Source: Alphaproteobacteria bacterium (GTDB lineage Bacteria; Pseudomonadota; Alphaproteobacteria; SHVP01). From it: a stretch of 64,000 nucleotides of DNA. The stretch covers positions 682,001-746,000 of the forward strand of contig JAVJOO010000005.1 in assembly GCA_040216735.1 (NCBI GenBank). Direction: 5' to 3'. The position numbers were made by a program, and so were the translations under genes. This document shows, piece by piece, positions 53,278 to 62,518 of the stretch (position 1 is its first letter; each line of letters starts with the position of its first letter). The notes below the pieces were generated by a model. It was not told the origin of the DNA, made no database searches, and was given only the letters and a program-made list of their open reading frames with translations.

Positions 53278-54273
53278 ATGATACTTCGCGGTAAGGCACT
53301 AGCCCTTTTTTCGCTTCTATCTTTTGCCATCCTGTTGCCGATGCATGCCATTGCGCAGGAGGTGACGCTGAAAGTAGTTACCGGCACCCCGAAGAACTTG
53401 ATATGGAATGAGCCGCTTTGGACGTTTATCGACAGGGTCAATGAACGCGGCAAAGGTGTCGTGCAACTACAATATATTGGTGGGCCAGAGGTAACACCTG
53501 TGGCTGAACAGTTTCGCGCTGTCAGTACCGGGATCATTGATCTCCACTACGGACCCAATCAATACCTTCAGGGCCAAATTCCTGAATCGCAGGCCTTTAA
53601 TGCGAGCAATCAGTCAGCCATGGCGCTGCGCGAGGCCGGCGCGTTGGCTGCCATCGATGATATCTATAGCAAGAAAGGAAACATGCACTTTCTCGGCTAT
53701 TTCGGCAGCGGCTACCAGTTCCTGATCTACCTGAAGAACGAGCCTAAGCGCACTGCATCTGGCGGTGTGGACTTGAACGGGTTGAAACTACGGGGGACGG
53801 GAACGTACAAAGACTTCTTTGACAGTCTTGGCGCCGTGACCCGAAGTGTCGAGGTCGCAGAGGTCTACACCTCCCTGGAGCGGGGTGTGGTCGATGGAAT
53901 CGGCTGGGTAACGCTAGCTCTTACAGGTTTGTCGCTGGACGACTTTCTGAAGTACCGCGTATACCCGAGTTACTGGCAGGGCGACCTCGGGATGACCATC
54001 AATCTCGACCGCTGGAATTCGTTAAGCGAAGAGGCGCGAAAGATCATCACCGAAGAAGCGATCAAGTCCGAAGCCGGTGCCCACGCTTTCTTTGTCGATG
54101 AAGCCGCCAAGGAAACCGTCAAGCTACGCGAGTCGGGGATGAAAGATATTGTCCTCGAAGGCTCGGCCGCTGCAACTTATCTGGCAAGTGCCTATGATTC
54201 GCGGTGGCGCGAGATCGCCGAAAAGGTCGGTGCCGACGAGGCCGGTAAACTGAGAACGATGTTTCTGAAATAA
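53278..54273 (+). CDS. TRAP transporter solute-binding protein, DctP family
   Basis: Start at 53278 after AGGGAGGATAACG; the reading to 53008 covers the flavin reductase gene. The 331-residue protein has a signal peptide (LALFSLLSFAILLPMHAIAQ) and the DctP fold with GGPEVTPVAEQFRAV, KLRGTGTYKDFF and a characteristic EVYTSLERGVVDG segment. It binds an organic acid in the periplasm, the conserved arginine (R in KLRG) contacting its carboxylate. It heads the dctPQM order. Confidence 0.92.
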   Translation: MILRGKALALFSLLSFAILLPMHAIAQEVTLKVVTGTPKNLIWNEPLWTFIDRVNERGKGVVQLQYIGGPEVTPVAEQFRAVSTGIIDLHYGPNQYLQGQIPESQAFNASNQSAMALREAGALAAIDDIYSKKGNMHFLGYFGSGYQFLIYLKNEPKRTASGGVDLNGLKLRGTGTYKDFFDSLGAVTRSVEVAEVYTSLERGVVDGIGWVTLALTGLSLDDFLKYRVYPSYWQGDLGMTINLDRWNSLSEEARKIITEEAIKSEAGAHAFFVDEAAKETVKLRESGMKDIVLEGSAAATYLASAYDSRWREIAEKVGADEAGKLRTMFLK

Positions 54274-54278
54274 CCGTT

Positions 54279-54788
54279 GTGCTTCGCCTCGTCGCGGCGT
54301 TCTACAGCAAACTGATTGCGGCGCTGGCCATGGTGGCCGGCGTCGCGATTGCTGTCATCTGCGTCGCGATCATCATCGATGTCGGGATGGCTTCGTCGGG
54401 CCTCCGGCCGCCGATTTGGGTCGGTGCCGGCACCGAATATGCGCTCCTGTACCTGACCTTGCTCTCTTCACCCTGGCTTTTACGTCAAAAAGGTCACGTC
54501 ACGATTGCGGGGTTCAGGAACCTGCTTAGACCGGCGCATCGCATCGTCCTGGAGAAGTTCATATATCTCCTCGCGCTGATCGTGATGCTTGTCTTGACCT
54601 ACTTCGGCCTCGTGCTGACATGGGAAACAATCAGAAGCGGCAACCTTGATATTCGATCCTTTGAATTCCCGAGGTGGTTAGTCTACCTGCCAATGCCGAT
54701 CGGCTTCGGCCTCCTCGCGATCGAGTTTTCGCGCCTCCTTTTCGGCCACGATTCGCTTTATGACGACCAGCCGGTAGAGGGACTTTGA
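54279..54788 (+). CDS. TRAP transporter small permease, DctQ family
   Basis: GTG start at 54279, 5 bases after the binding-protein stop. The 169-residue protein has four hydrophobic segments and the family block LLSSPWLLRQKGHVTI. It works with the DctM subunit as the membrane part of the importer. Its TGA stop overlaps the ATG of the DctM gene (TGATG). Confidence 0.9.
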   Translation: MLRLVAAFYSKLIAALAMVAGVAIAVICVAIIIDVGMASSGLRPPIWVGAGTEYALLYLTLLSSPWLLRQKGHVTIAGFRNLLRPAHRIVLEKFIYLLALIVMLVLTYFGLVLTWETIRSGNLDIRSFEFPRWLVYLPMPIGFGLLAIEFSRLLFGHDSLYDDQPVEGL

Positions 54789-56101
54789 TGGCTTGGTATT
54801 GGGCTGGGTCGATTCTACTTGCACTTGCAATTGTGCCGCTGGCGCTCGGAGTTCCGGTGTTTGTCGCATTCCTGTTCGCAAATGCGATAGGCGTCTTCAT
54901 TTTCATGAACGGTACCCAGGGATTGATCCAGCTCGTCTCCAATGGGACGGTTTCGATCAGCTCCTTTCTGCTTGTTCCTGTACCGCTCTTCATCCTGATG
55001 GGCGAAATATTCTTCCACGCAGGGCTAGCTGTACGGGTATTCGATGCGCTCGACGCTGTGTTCGGTGGCATCAAGGGGCGCCTCTCCTATCTTTGCGTTA
55101 CCAGCGGGACGGTATTCGCCACTCTAACCGGCACAAGCATGGCAAGTGCTGCAATGATGGGATCGATGCTGGTCCCGGAAATGAATCGGCGGGGCTACAA
55201 GAGCAAGATGTCTATCGGTCCGATCCTGGGATCAGGCGGTCTCGCGATGATTATCCCGCCGTCGGCGCTGGCTGTACTGCTTGGGAGTTTGGCGCGGATC
55301 GATATCGGCGCCTTGTTGCTTGCTGGAATCATGCCCGGGCTAGTCCTCGCCCTTCTCTATATTGCACTCATCTATTTACAGGTTCGGTTGGATCCAGAAG
55401 CGGCGCCCAGCTACCGCACCGAACCTGTACCTATGAAGACAAAACTGCGCTTGTTGGCCACCAACGTACTGCCAATGGGACTGGTCATCGTCGCGGTTAT
55501 CGGCACCATCATTGCCGGCATCGCAACGCCTTCCGAGTCGGCGGCATTCGGCGTATTTGGCGTCCTTATCCTAACCCTGCTCTTTCGCAAGTTGTCGTGG
55601 GAGGTCTTGCGCAAGTCTCTGACAGGAACGGTGAAGGTCACCGTGATGGTATTCATGATCATCATCGGATCCTCCACCTTCAGCCAGATTCTCGCATTCT
55701 CTGGCGCCAGCTCCGGCCTCGTTGCGTGGGCAACACAGATCGAGGTCGCCCCGGTCACGATGCTACTGCTGATGTTCCTGGTACTGCTCTTTCTCGGCAT
55801 GTTCTTGGATCAGGTATCTCAGATGATGCTGACGCTGCCTGTCTTCATGCCACTTGCCATTGCGTTGGGCTTCGATCCGATTTGGTTCGGTGTCGTCATG
55901 CTGTTGGCCATGGAAATCAGTCTGACAACTCCACCTTTTGGGCTGCTCTTGTTTGTGATGTTGGGTGTGGCACCAAAAGGCACAACTCTTTCCGAAGTCG
56001 CGATAGCGGGCGCTCCATACATCGCTTGCAGCCTGATCCTGCTCGGCCTCTTGATCGCTTTCCCTGGGATCGCAATCGGCCTTCCAGAACTCGTACGGTA
56101 G
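54788..56101 (+). CDS. TRAP transporter large permease, DctM family
   Basis: Start taken as ATG 54788, overlapping the DctQ stop codon. The 437-residue protein has about twelve hydrophobic segments, GTSMASAAMMGSMLVPEM, GLAMIIPPSALAVLLG, and a second half with SESAAFGVFGV and EISLTTPPFGLLLF. These match DctM proteins, which use sodium to import the substrate. Overlapping frames in this gene, some long, are shadows. Confidence 0.93.
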   Translation: MAWYWAGSILLALAIVPLALGVPVFVAFLFANAIGVFIFMNGTQGLIQLVSNGTVSISSFLLVPVPLFILMGEIFFHAGLAVRVFDALDAVFGGIKGRLSYLCVTSGTVFATLTGTSMASAAMMGSMLVPEMNRRGYKSKMSIGPILGSGGLAMIIPPSALAVLLGSLARIDIGALLLAGIMPGLVLALLYIALIYLQVRLDPEAAPSYRTEPVPMKTKLRLLATNVLPMGLVIVAVIGTIIAGIATPSESAAFGVFGVLILTLLFRKLSWEVLRKSLTGTVKVTVMVFMIIIGSSTFSQILAFSGASSGLVAWATQIEVAPVTMLLLMFLVLLFLGMFLDQVSQMMLTLPVFMPLAIALGFDPIWFGVVMLLAMEISLTTPPFGLLLFVMLGVAPKGTTLSEVAIAGAPYIACSLILLGLLIAFPGIAIGLPELVR

Positions 56102-56219
56102 TAACCGACCGCACGTGGAGTCCCTCCGACGCGAAATGAAGAGGCATCTTGGCGGGTACGCCTTGAGGCCTTGCAGCGGAGCAGCGTGTGATTGGGCTCG
56201 CTGACCCCGCCAGGACACC

Positions 56220-57398
56220 TTAGACCGACTGACCGCAGGCATGGCCCGAGGCCCAAGCCCACTGGAAGTTGAAGCCACCCAAGTGGCCCGTCACATCGAC
56301 GACCTCGCCGATGAAATAGAGCCCGGGGACGGACCGAGCTTCCATGGTTTTCGACGACAGGTCCTTGGTATCCACGCCGCCGACGGTAACCTCCGCGGTG
56401 CGATTGCCCTCGGACCCGATGGGCGTGACCCGCCAGGCGTTAACATTTACGGCCATGCGCCCCAAGGTCTTGTCGGAAATATCGGCCAGACGCCCATCGC
56501 CCTCAGCCATCGCGACGATCCTTTGGGCCAGGCGCCGCGGAAGACATTGCGCGAGCGCGGTCCCAAGCTCTTTCTTGGGCTGACTCTTCTTGAGCGCCTT
56601 CAAATAGGCAAACGCGTCGGTGCCCGGCAGAAGATCGATGGTGAGGGGTTCGCCCGCTTGCCAGTAGGAAGATATCTGCAAGATCGCCGGCCCGCTAAGC
56701 CCGCGGTGGGTGAACAACAGGGCTTCCGTAAAGCTAATCTTGCCCAGCGTGACCGTCGCCTCCAAGGATACGCCCGCTAACCCGTGGAGGTCTGCCAGGG
56801 TACCAGCATCGAGGGTCAACGGCACGAGACCGGGGCGCGGTTCGATCACCCCGAGGCCGAACTGCCGGGCGACGTCGTAACCGAAGCCGCTCGATCCCAT
56901 TTTTGGAATCGACGGCCCACCGGTCGCGATGACAAGGGACGCAGCCGCGAAAGATCCTTGATTCGTTGCGACAGTGAAGCCGCGGTCATCTTTCGTAATG
57001 CGGGTTACGACGGTCGACGTCTGCAACGAAATCCCACGCGCCTCCTCGATCAACATATCGGTGATCTGCTGCGCCGACCCGTCGCAGAACAATTGACCAT
57101 GATTGCGCTCGTGGTAGGCAATGCCGTGCTTTTCGATGAGGGCGACGAAGTCGGCTGAGGTGTAGCGGTTCAGGGCCGAGACGCAAAAGCGCGGATTGTC
57201 CGACAGGAAGTTTGCCGGCGAGACGTGGACGTTGGTGAAATTGGCCCGGCCGCCGCCGGAGATGCGGATCTTTTGTCCCGGCTTTTCGGCCCGCTCCAGA
57301 ACGAGAACGCGACGTCCGCGCTTATTCGATTCGACCGCGCACATCAGGCCGGCGGCCCCTGCGCCAATAATGATGAGATCGAAGTCCGGCATCGGCAA
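56220..57398 (-). CDS. HI0933/BaiN-type flavoprotein (YhiN family)
   Basis: A 392-residue NAD(P)/FAD protein with LIIIGAGAAGLMCAVESNKRGR, then PGQKIRISGGGRANFTN, ATGGPSIPKMGSSGFGYD, and the C-terminal GEVVDVTGHLGGFNFQWAWASG. These are the usual blocks of the family. It is widespread; one studied relative reduces a 3-oxo bile acid. It stands alone and converges on the TRAP operon. Specific substrate unknown. Confidence 0.93.
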   Translation of the reverse strand: MPMPDFDLIIIGAGAAGLMCAVESNKRGRRVLVLERAEKPGQKIRISGGGRANFTNVHVSPANFLSDNPRFCVSALNRYTSADFVALIEKHGIAYHERNHGQLFCDGSAQQITDMLIEEARGISLQTSTVVTRITKDDRGFTVATNQGSFAAASLVIATGGPSIPKMGSSGFGYDVARQFGLGVIEPRPGLVPLTLDAGTLADLHGLAGVSLEATVTLGKISFTEALLFTHRGLSGPAILQISSYWQAGEPLTIDLLPGTDAFAYLKALKKSQPKKELGTALAQCLPRRLAQRIVAMAEGDGRLADISDKTLGRMAVNVNAWRVTPIGSEGNRTAEVTVGGVDTKDLSSKTMEARSVPGLYFIGEVVDVTGHLGGFNFQWAWASGHACGQSV

Positions 57399-57901
57399 CG
57401 TATAGCCGATGGGATACCGTCAGAATACCGGCTGAACTTCCTCGGCCACGCAACGTCAAGACGACGGCGTGATATTTGCTGTTGCTGGCCCCCGAAGCGG
57501 CGGCACGCCTGAAGAACACATGGCACAAAATATCGGCACGGTAGTGTGTGGTTTTGGAGCGCGCTCCTGCAGCCCGACCGTCTGAAACAAAAGGGATTGG
57601 AGGTGAAAAGGGAACCCGCCGCCAAACCCTCTCAGTTTCGGGCAAGTTGCTCGCTGCTAGGCTCCCCGCACAAACATCTGGTTTCGATACGACGAATTGG
57701 AGGAAGCTGGCGGAACCCGCCAGTGCGTTTCTCTGAGTTAGTCAACATGGGCGCTCGGAGGCCCCCGAGGGGGCGCCAGGCTTGCTTCCTAGGTCCATAC
57801 CTACCAGCGGACTAATCCAAAACCCTACCGTAGTCAGGGATTCCGTGTACTCGCTCCAATCCGGATTCTATTGTTGGGTATGCAGACTTCACGGAGGCCC
57901 C
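57399..57901. other. Long intergenic region before the Rieske dioxygenase
   Basis: About 500 bases without a convincing gene; small frames at 57546-57815 are unlikely. It contains a 7-bp hairpin (CTGGCGG and CCGCCAG at 57707-57723) and a longer imperfect GC hairpin at about 57751-57778. It must hold the promoters of the Rieske and HI0933-type genes. The hairpins may come from a regulatory leader or a degenerate repeat. Confidence 0.4.
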
Positions 57902-59101
57902 ATGCCATCGCGCAACGCTAAAGACTGGGAAACCGCACCAGCGCTGCCACCCACCCACTACACCCAGGGCGACATCTACCGCGACGAAGCAATCTTCGAG
58001 GAAGAGCAAGCACGTATCTTCGAAAAGGTCTGGCGTCTCGCATGTCACGAGAGCGAGGTGGCGCAACCAGGTGATTTTCGGACGCTCGACTTCGCGGGCA
58101 AACCGCTGGTCGTGGTCCGAGGCCTGGACAACGTTGTCCGAACGTTTCTGAACATTTGCTCGCACCGCGGGGCACGGATCGTCCACGAACCCGCGGGCAA
58201 CATGAAGAGCATGAGTTGTTTCTTCCACCTGTGGCGCTACGACCTCACCGGTGCTTGCACCGCCATCCCGCGACCCGATGCCTATGAGCTCCATGGATTA
58301 AACAAAGACCAATTGGGCCTTCGTGAAGTAAAGACAGAAGTTCGGAACAGGCTCGTTTGGGTCAATTTGGATGACGGCAGTGTTTCTCTCGCCGAGTATG
58401 TCGGCAATGCACTTGAAGCCTTTGAACAAGTTCTCGACGAGAACGATCTTGAAGTCTTCACCTACCAGCACGCGACAATCGACGCGAACTGGAAGGAATG
58501 GCAGGAGACCAATCTTGACCTCTATCACGAGTACATGCACGTGGCGCTGCGTAAAACACAGATCGATCCCAGCGCCATGAACAAGCGCGAGCTTCGCGTG
58601 TACCCGAATGGTCATATTCGTGGAGGTGGCGACGGTTACAAAGCTAACTATGACAGCTACGACGGGTGGGCAGAACGCGAGGACTCGAAGGCGCTACGTG
58701 GCCTGACGGCGAGCGACTTTCGCTTCACTCACATTTTCCCCTGTTCGTCGATGAATGCCCGCGGCACGGTGCTACGCATCTCCACGTTCACACCACTCAA
58801 TGCCCATCAGACTCGCATTGAGTGGCGCGGCATGTCGCCAAAGTCGGATTCGCCCGAAGATTGGGAAATGCGAACTGAACATTACAACCAATACTGGGGT
58901 CCATTTGGCCGCAACGTACCGGAAGACTTGGTCGCCGCGGAACTCTGCGAATGGAACTTCGGTCCCGGCGCGGCGCGCTATCAGATCATGGCGCGCGAAG
59001 AAGGCATGCGTGGCCAAGATGACGGATTCCTACGCGCCTTCTACCAGCAATGGAGCGCGATGATGGGCCGACCGGCGAATCAGCCGTCGCAAGGCCAATG
59101 A
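57902..59101 (+). CDS. Rieske aromatic-ring-hydroxylating dioxygenase, alpha subunit
   Basis: Start at 57902, shortly after ACGGAGG; the reading to 57782 extends into the spacer. The 399-residue protein has the Rieske [2Fe-2S] motif CSHRG at about 79-83 and CFFH near 100-103, and the mononuclear iron site with ETNLDLYHEYMHV, whose Asp and two His are conserved. It would use oxygen and electrons from a separate reductase to cis-dihydroxylate or demethylate a substrate. Its beta subunit follows directly; no ferredoxin or reductase gene is linked. Confidence 0.94.
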   Translation: MPSRNAKDWETAPALPPTHYTQGDIYRDEAIFEEEQARIFEKVWRLACHESEVAQPGDFRTLDFAGKPLVVVRGLDNVVRTFLNICSHRGARIVHEPAGNMKSMSCFFHLWRYDLTGACTAIPRPDAYELHGLNKDQLGLREVKTEVRNRLVWVNLDDGSVSLAEYVGNALEAFEQVLDENDLEVFTYQHATIDANWKEWQETNLDLYHEYMHVALRKTQIDPSAMNKRELRVYPNGHIRGGGDGYKANYDSYDGWAEREDSKALRGLTASDFRFTHIFPCSSMNARGTVLRISTFTPLNAHQTRIEWRGMSPKSDSPEDWEMRTEHYNQYWGPFGRNVPEDLVAAELCEWNFGPGAARYQIMAREEGMRGQDDGFLRAFYQQWSAMMGRPANQPSQGQ

Positions 59102-59556
59102 ACGTCTCGCGTGACGATGCGGCCAATCTCGTCAGTCGTGCATGCGCCTGTCTCGACGCGGAGGATTGGTCCGGCTTTCTCGACCTTTGCGATCCAGGAT
59201 TTTGCTATCGAATAACGGTTCGCAGTCCCGAAATCAGGCGTGAAATGGTTTGGTTCAAGGAGAATTATGCCGGGCTCGAAGCGATGTTCCGGGTCACCCC
59301 GGAACATTTGCGCCGGATCGGCACCCTGTTTCGGCACACCGCCATCGGTAGCGTCGAGGCCACAGGGAATGGCGTCGCGATCGTCCGCAGCACATTCCTG
59401 TGCATTCATACCGACATGTCAGGGCGTTCAAGAATGATGGCTGCAGGCCGCTACATCGACGAAGTCCGGAACACGGCGCAAGGCCTGCGGTTATTGAATC
59501 GCGAAACGCGACTGGAGACACGCGACCTAGGCGTCGGGTCACACGTTCCTATCTGA
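59098..59556 (+). CDS. Rieske dioxygenase beta (small) subunit
   Basis: ATG 59098 overlaps the TGA of the alpha subunit (ATGA). The 152-residue protein has the cystatin/NTF2-like fold of beta subunits, with LDAEDWSGFLDLCDPGFCYRI, NYAGLEAMFRVTPEHLRRI and NRETRLETRDLGVG. It gives structure to an alpha-beta hexamer. It is somewhat short for a beta subunit but its location is decisive. Confidence 0.88.
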   Translation: MNVSRDDAANLVSRACACLDAEDWSGFLDLCDPGFCYRITVRSPEIRREMVWFKENYAGLEAMFRVTPEHLRRIGTLFRHTAIGSVEATGNGVAIVRSTFLCIHTDMSGRSRMMAAGRYIDEVRNTAQGLRLLNRETRLETRDLGVGSHVPI

Positions 59557-59674
59557 CACAACGTCGGGTCATCACCCGATGTTCACGCCGTAGATGTGAC
59601 TAGAAGGAGCGGCGTCGATTGTTGGACATTGTCGCTATGAACGAGCCCAACGACTGCTGACTCGACTTCCTCGG
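59557..59674. other. Spacer between convergent genes
   Basis: 118 bases between the Rieske beta gene and the flavin oxidoreductase gene end. No strong terminator hairpin recognised. Confidence 0.35.
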
Positions 59675-61636
59675 CTAAAGGATTTGCCTTGCTGAACGGG
59701 CGGCGTCAGCTGTCGCCGCCCAGATACCGCGTGGCGCCAAACAATCACCGATAGCGGTGACGCCATCGGGGATCGAACCTGCTATCTGCCCCAACGACAA
59801 AATAATGTCATCGAATGGACCGATCTTTTCACCTGCGGTCGTCACCACCATTTTTCCGTCTATTTCCGCCACGGTTGTCGCGTGCCTGATTTCGACACCA
59901 AGGGCAGCAATACGCATCGAAACGTCGGGCAACTCACGCGTCATTGCTAGCGCCGCCGCGCCCCACTTCTCTTCGGTTGTCGTCACCGAAATTTTTTTAA
60001 TGTCCCTTTGGGCTGCGAGGGTCTCGACGAGCGAGATCGCTGGCCACCCTCCTTCCTCATCGATCACCAATATTCTTCCAGACACACTTCGTTCGCCGGT
60101 AAGTATCTCACGTCCGTGCGGCAATCCGTTGCTCCCTGGAATTCCTTCGCGGAGCCACGGACGCAGGCGCCATACCTGCGTATGTCCGGGGGAGGCGCCA
60201 ACAGCCCAGAAAACGGTATCGGCTTGGGGCAGGCTGTCCTCAGAGACAAAGGTTTCGAGTTTGATTTCTACTCCCAGTCTCTTGAGCTCACTCTCCCACC
60301 AGTCTAGTGCAGGCTGCATTTCCTGACGATACGGCGCCTCGGCGGCGATCCGCATTTCACCGCCGAGCTGACTGGTTGCCTCATACAGCGTGACGCGGTG
60401 CTTTGCCTCGGCGGCAACGCGCGCAGCTTCCAGCCCGGCCGGACCCGCGCCAACGACGGCGATCGACCGGGACTTGGTCGCCGGCGTGGGCGGCGGCAAC
60501 TCTCGCTCGCGCCCTGCCGTTGGGTTCAAGACGCAGGTACCGGGATGACCGGCGTAAACGAGCGCCGCACACGCTTGATTGCAGGACATGCAGGGCCTGA
60601 TCGAAGAGCGACGGCCCGCTTCGGCTTTGTTCGCCCATTCCGGCTCGGCGATCCAGGTCCGGGCCATCGCCACTACGTCCGCACAACCATCGCGGATCAA
60701 CTCCTCTGCCTCCTCGGGCGTCCGAATACGCCCGGCGATGATCACGGGAACCGAAAGCTCTTGCTTGAAGCGCCGCCCCTCTTCGCTCAGCTGCATTCGC
60801 TTCCAAGACATTGGCGGGATGGTTTCCGCCGGCGCCCAACGAGATCCACTCAGGACACTCACCCAATCGACAAGGCCGTCGTCCGCCAGTGCCTTCATCG
60901 CCGCTACGGATTCGTCGAGATCGTAGTCGACCGGAGCACCTGGAATGTGATGAGAACTGGATGTCCTTACGCCCACAGCCATCTCTCCACCCGCCGCTTC
61001 CCTTACTTCCGAGAGAATTTCTTGAACGAGACGAATTCGGTTTTGACGCGAACCACCATACTCGTCGGTGCGATGGTTCATTGCCGGCGACAGAAAAGAC
61101 CCAAGCAGGTAGCTCGTGGCGGTTTGAACCTCCACCGCATCGAGGCCCGCCGAGCGACAACGCCGCGCCGCCATCCCGTAGGCTTTTACCAATTCCTTTA
61201 TTTCGCGATTGTTTAGCTCTCTCGGCACTTCACGATTGAGGTTTGGGATCGGTGTTGGCGCAACGGCCGCCTGTTTTGCACCCTCGGCAAATGAAACGAC
61301 ATGCCCGCCGTGCCAGAGCACGAGCGAGATCTTGCCGCCGACGCCATGAACGGCATCGGCAAGCTTTGCCAAAGACGGTACGACTTCGTCGGAAAAGAGA
61401 TTGATACGCAGAATACTGTTCGTCGACGATTCGTGTACCGGCGCGGACTCGGTGCCAACCAGTGCCGCGCCGCCTCGTGCCCGCGCCAAGACGTAGTCGT
61501 GCAGGCGTTCCGATACACCGCTACGGCCCTCGCTATATCCCATGCCGTGGGCGCTCATCGTCGCTCGGTGGCGCAGGCGAAGAGGGCCCATATCGATTGG
61601 CGAGAACAGGTGCGGGTATCGGCGTTGGCCGGTCAT
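59675..61636 (-). CDS. NADH:flavin oxidoreductase, 2,4-dienoyl-CoA-reductase/TMADH type
   Basis: ATG 61636, with GAGAGGA just upstream, is preferred to 61657. The 653-residue multidomain enzyme has an old-yellow-enzyme barrel (PHLFSPIDMGPLRLRHRATMSAHGMGYSEG in outline), an Fe-S site CMSCNQAC with a fourth Cys in GTCVLNP, and an NAD/FAD domain from about 390 with VGAGPAGLEAARVAAE. Relatives include trimethylamine dehydrogenase, 2,4-dienoyl-CoA reductase, stachydrine demethylase and bile-acid reductases. Its position beside a Rieske dioxygenase fits betaine or aromatic catabolism. Its likely regulator is the divergent TetR gene. Confidence 0.92.
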   Translation of the reverse strand: MTGQRRYPHLFSPIDMGPLRLRHRATMSAHGMGYSEGRSGVSERLHDYVLARARGGAALVGTESAPVHESSTNSILRINLFSDEVVPSLAKLADAVHGVGGKISLVLWHGGHVVSFAEGAKQAAVAPTPIPNLNREVPRELNNREIKELVKAYGMAARRCRSAGLDAVEVQTATSYLLGSFLSPAMNHRTDEYGGSRQNRIRLVQEILSEVREAAGGEMAVGVRTSSSHHIPGAPVDYDLDESVAAMKALADDGLVDWVSVLSGSRWAPAETIPPMSWKRMQLSEEGRRFKQELSVPVIIAGRIRTPEEAEELIRDGCADVVAMARTWIAEPEWANKAEAGRRSSIRPCMSCNQACAALVYAGHPGTCVLNPTAGRERELPPPTPATKSRSIAVVGAGPAGLEAARVAAEAKHRVTLYEATSQLGGEMRIAAEAPYRQEMQPALDWWESELKRLGVEIKLETFVSEDSLPQADTVFWAVGASPGHTQVWRLRPWLREGIPGSNGLPHGREILTGERSVSGRILVIDEEGGWPAISLVETLAAQRDIKKISVTTTEEKWGAAALAMTRELPDVSMRIAALGVEIRHATTVAEIDGKMVVTTAGEKIGPFDDIILSLGQIAGSIPDGVTAIGDCLAPRGIWAATADAARSARQIL

Positions 61637-61696
61637 GTCCTCTCTCTCGGTCTCCATCTCGCGCCCTTTCAGGTCATTGGTCGCCGCAAGTATTAT

Positions 61697-61714
61697 TTAT
61701 CAGATGAACGATAA
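61697..61714. promoter_or_regulatory. Inverted repeat between oxidoreductase and TetR genes
   Basis: TTATC (61697-61701) and GATAA (61710-61714) form a short inverted repeat inside an A/T-rich part of the 174-base divergent spacer. It is a weak candidate for a TetR operator. Confidence 0.35.
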
Positions 61715-61810
61715 TGGCCACGAACGCGGCGCGAATTGGCGGCATTCTATGCTTGCTCTATGGTCCGTGGCGGTGCCGGTTGAGAAGGACGGCGACGTTG
61801 ATCGTCGATA

Positions 61811-62518
61811 GTGAATGTGGCCGCGAAATCAAATTCAACCAGGACGGTAAAACGACAACGTAAGCGTCTTGCCCCGGAGGAGCGCGAGGCGATGATCGTT
61901 CAAGAAGCGATCAAATATTTTGGCGAATTTGGATTCAGCGCGCCAACAAGGGATCTCGCTCGACGTTTGGGAATCACCCAGCCTCTGCTCTACCGATATT
62001 TCCCTACCAAGGAAAAACTCATCGAGCGTCTGTTTGAGGAACTCGTATCGGAGCAATGGAACCCGGAATGGGACCGGCACCTAGTGAATCGCGAAACACC
62101 GATCGCCGAACGACTCACGACGTTCTATCTGTCCTATACGGCGTCGCTATTTTCCTATGAGCGCATGCGCGCCTTCATCTTTATGTGGCTGTCGACAAAA
62201 GGATTACGCCAACAATTCGAGGGCTCACCGAGCAGCCGACTGTTCCGACAAATCGCCGAAGAGTTGCGTGTGGCGTTCGAACTACCCGGCCCCGCCTCAG
62301 TACCAGTAACCAAAATGGAAGAAGAACTGGTTTGGGGGCTGCAAGGTAGCGTCATGTACTTGGGCATCCGCGAGTTCGTCTACGGATTGGCGCCCCGTGT
62401 GGGGCGAAAGCGACTTATTCGGGCCGAGGTCGACGTATTTCTGGGAGGCGTCGAGCCTGAACTGCGCAAGGCGATTGCCGAAGCAGCGAGCAAAAAGAGG
62501 AAAAGAGCGGGCCTTTAG
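61811..62518 (+). CDS. TetR family transcriptional regulator
   Basis: GTG start at 61811; a GTG at 61817 is also in frame. The 235-residue regulator has a basic N-terminus, then the helix-turn-helix ARRLGITQPLLYRYFPTKEKLIERL near residues 50-75 in outline, and a helical ligand domain. It is divergent from the oxidoreductase gene and overlaps the end of the SDR gene by 4 bases tail to tail. It probably represses the oxidoreductase gene. Confidence 0.9.
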   Translation: MNVAAKSNSTRTVKRQRKRLAPEEREAMIVQEAIKYFGEFGFSAPTRDLARRLGITQPLLYRYFPTKEKLIERLFEELVSEQWNPEWDRHLVNRETPIAERLTTFYLSYTASLFSYERMRAFIFMWLSTKGLRQQFEGSPSSRLFRQIAEELRVAFELPGPASVPVTKMEEELVWGLQGSVMYLGIREFVYGLAPRVGRKRLIRAEVDVFLGGVEPELRKAIAEAASKKRKRAGL

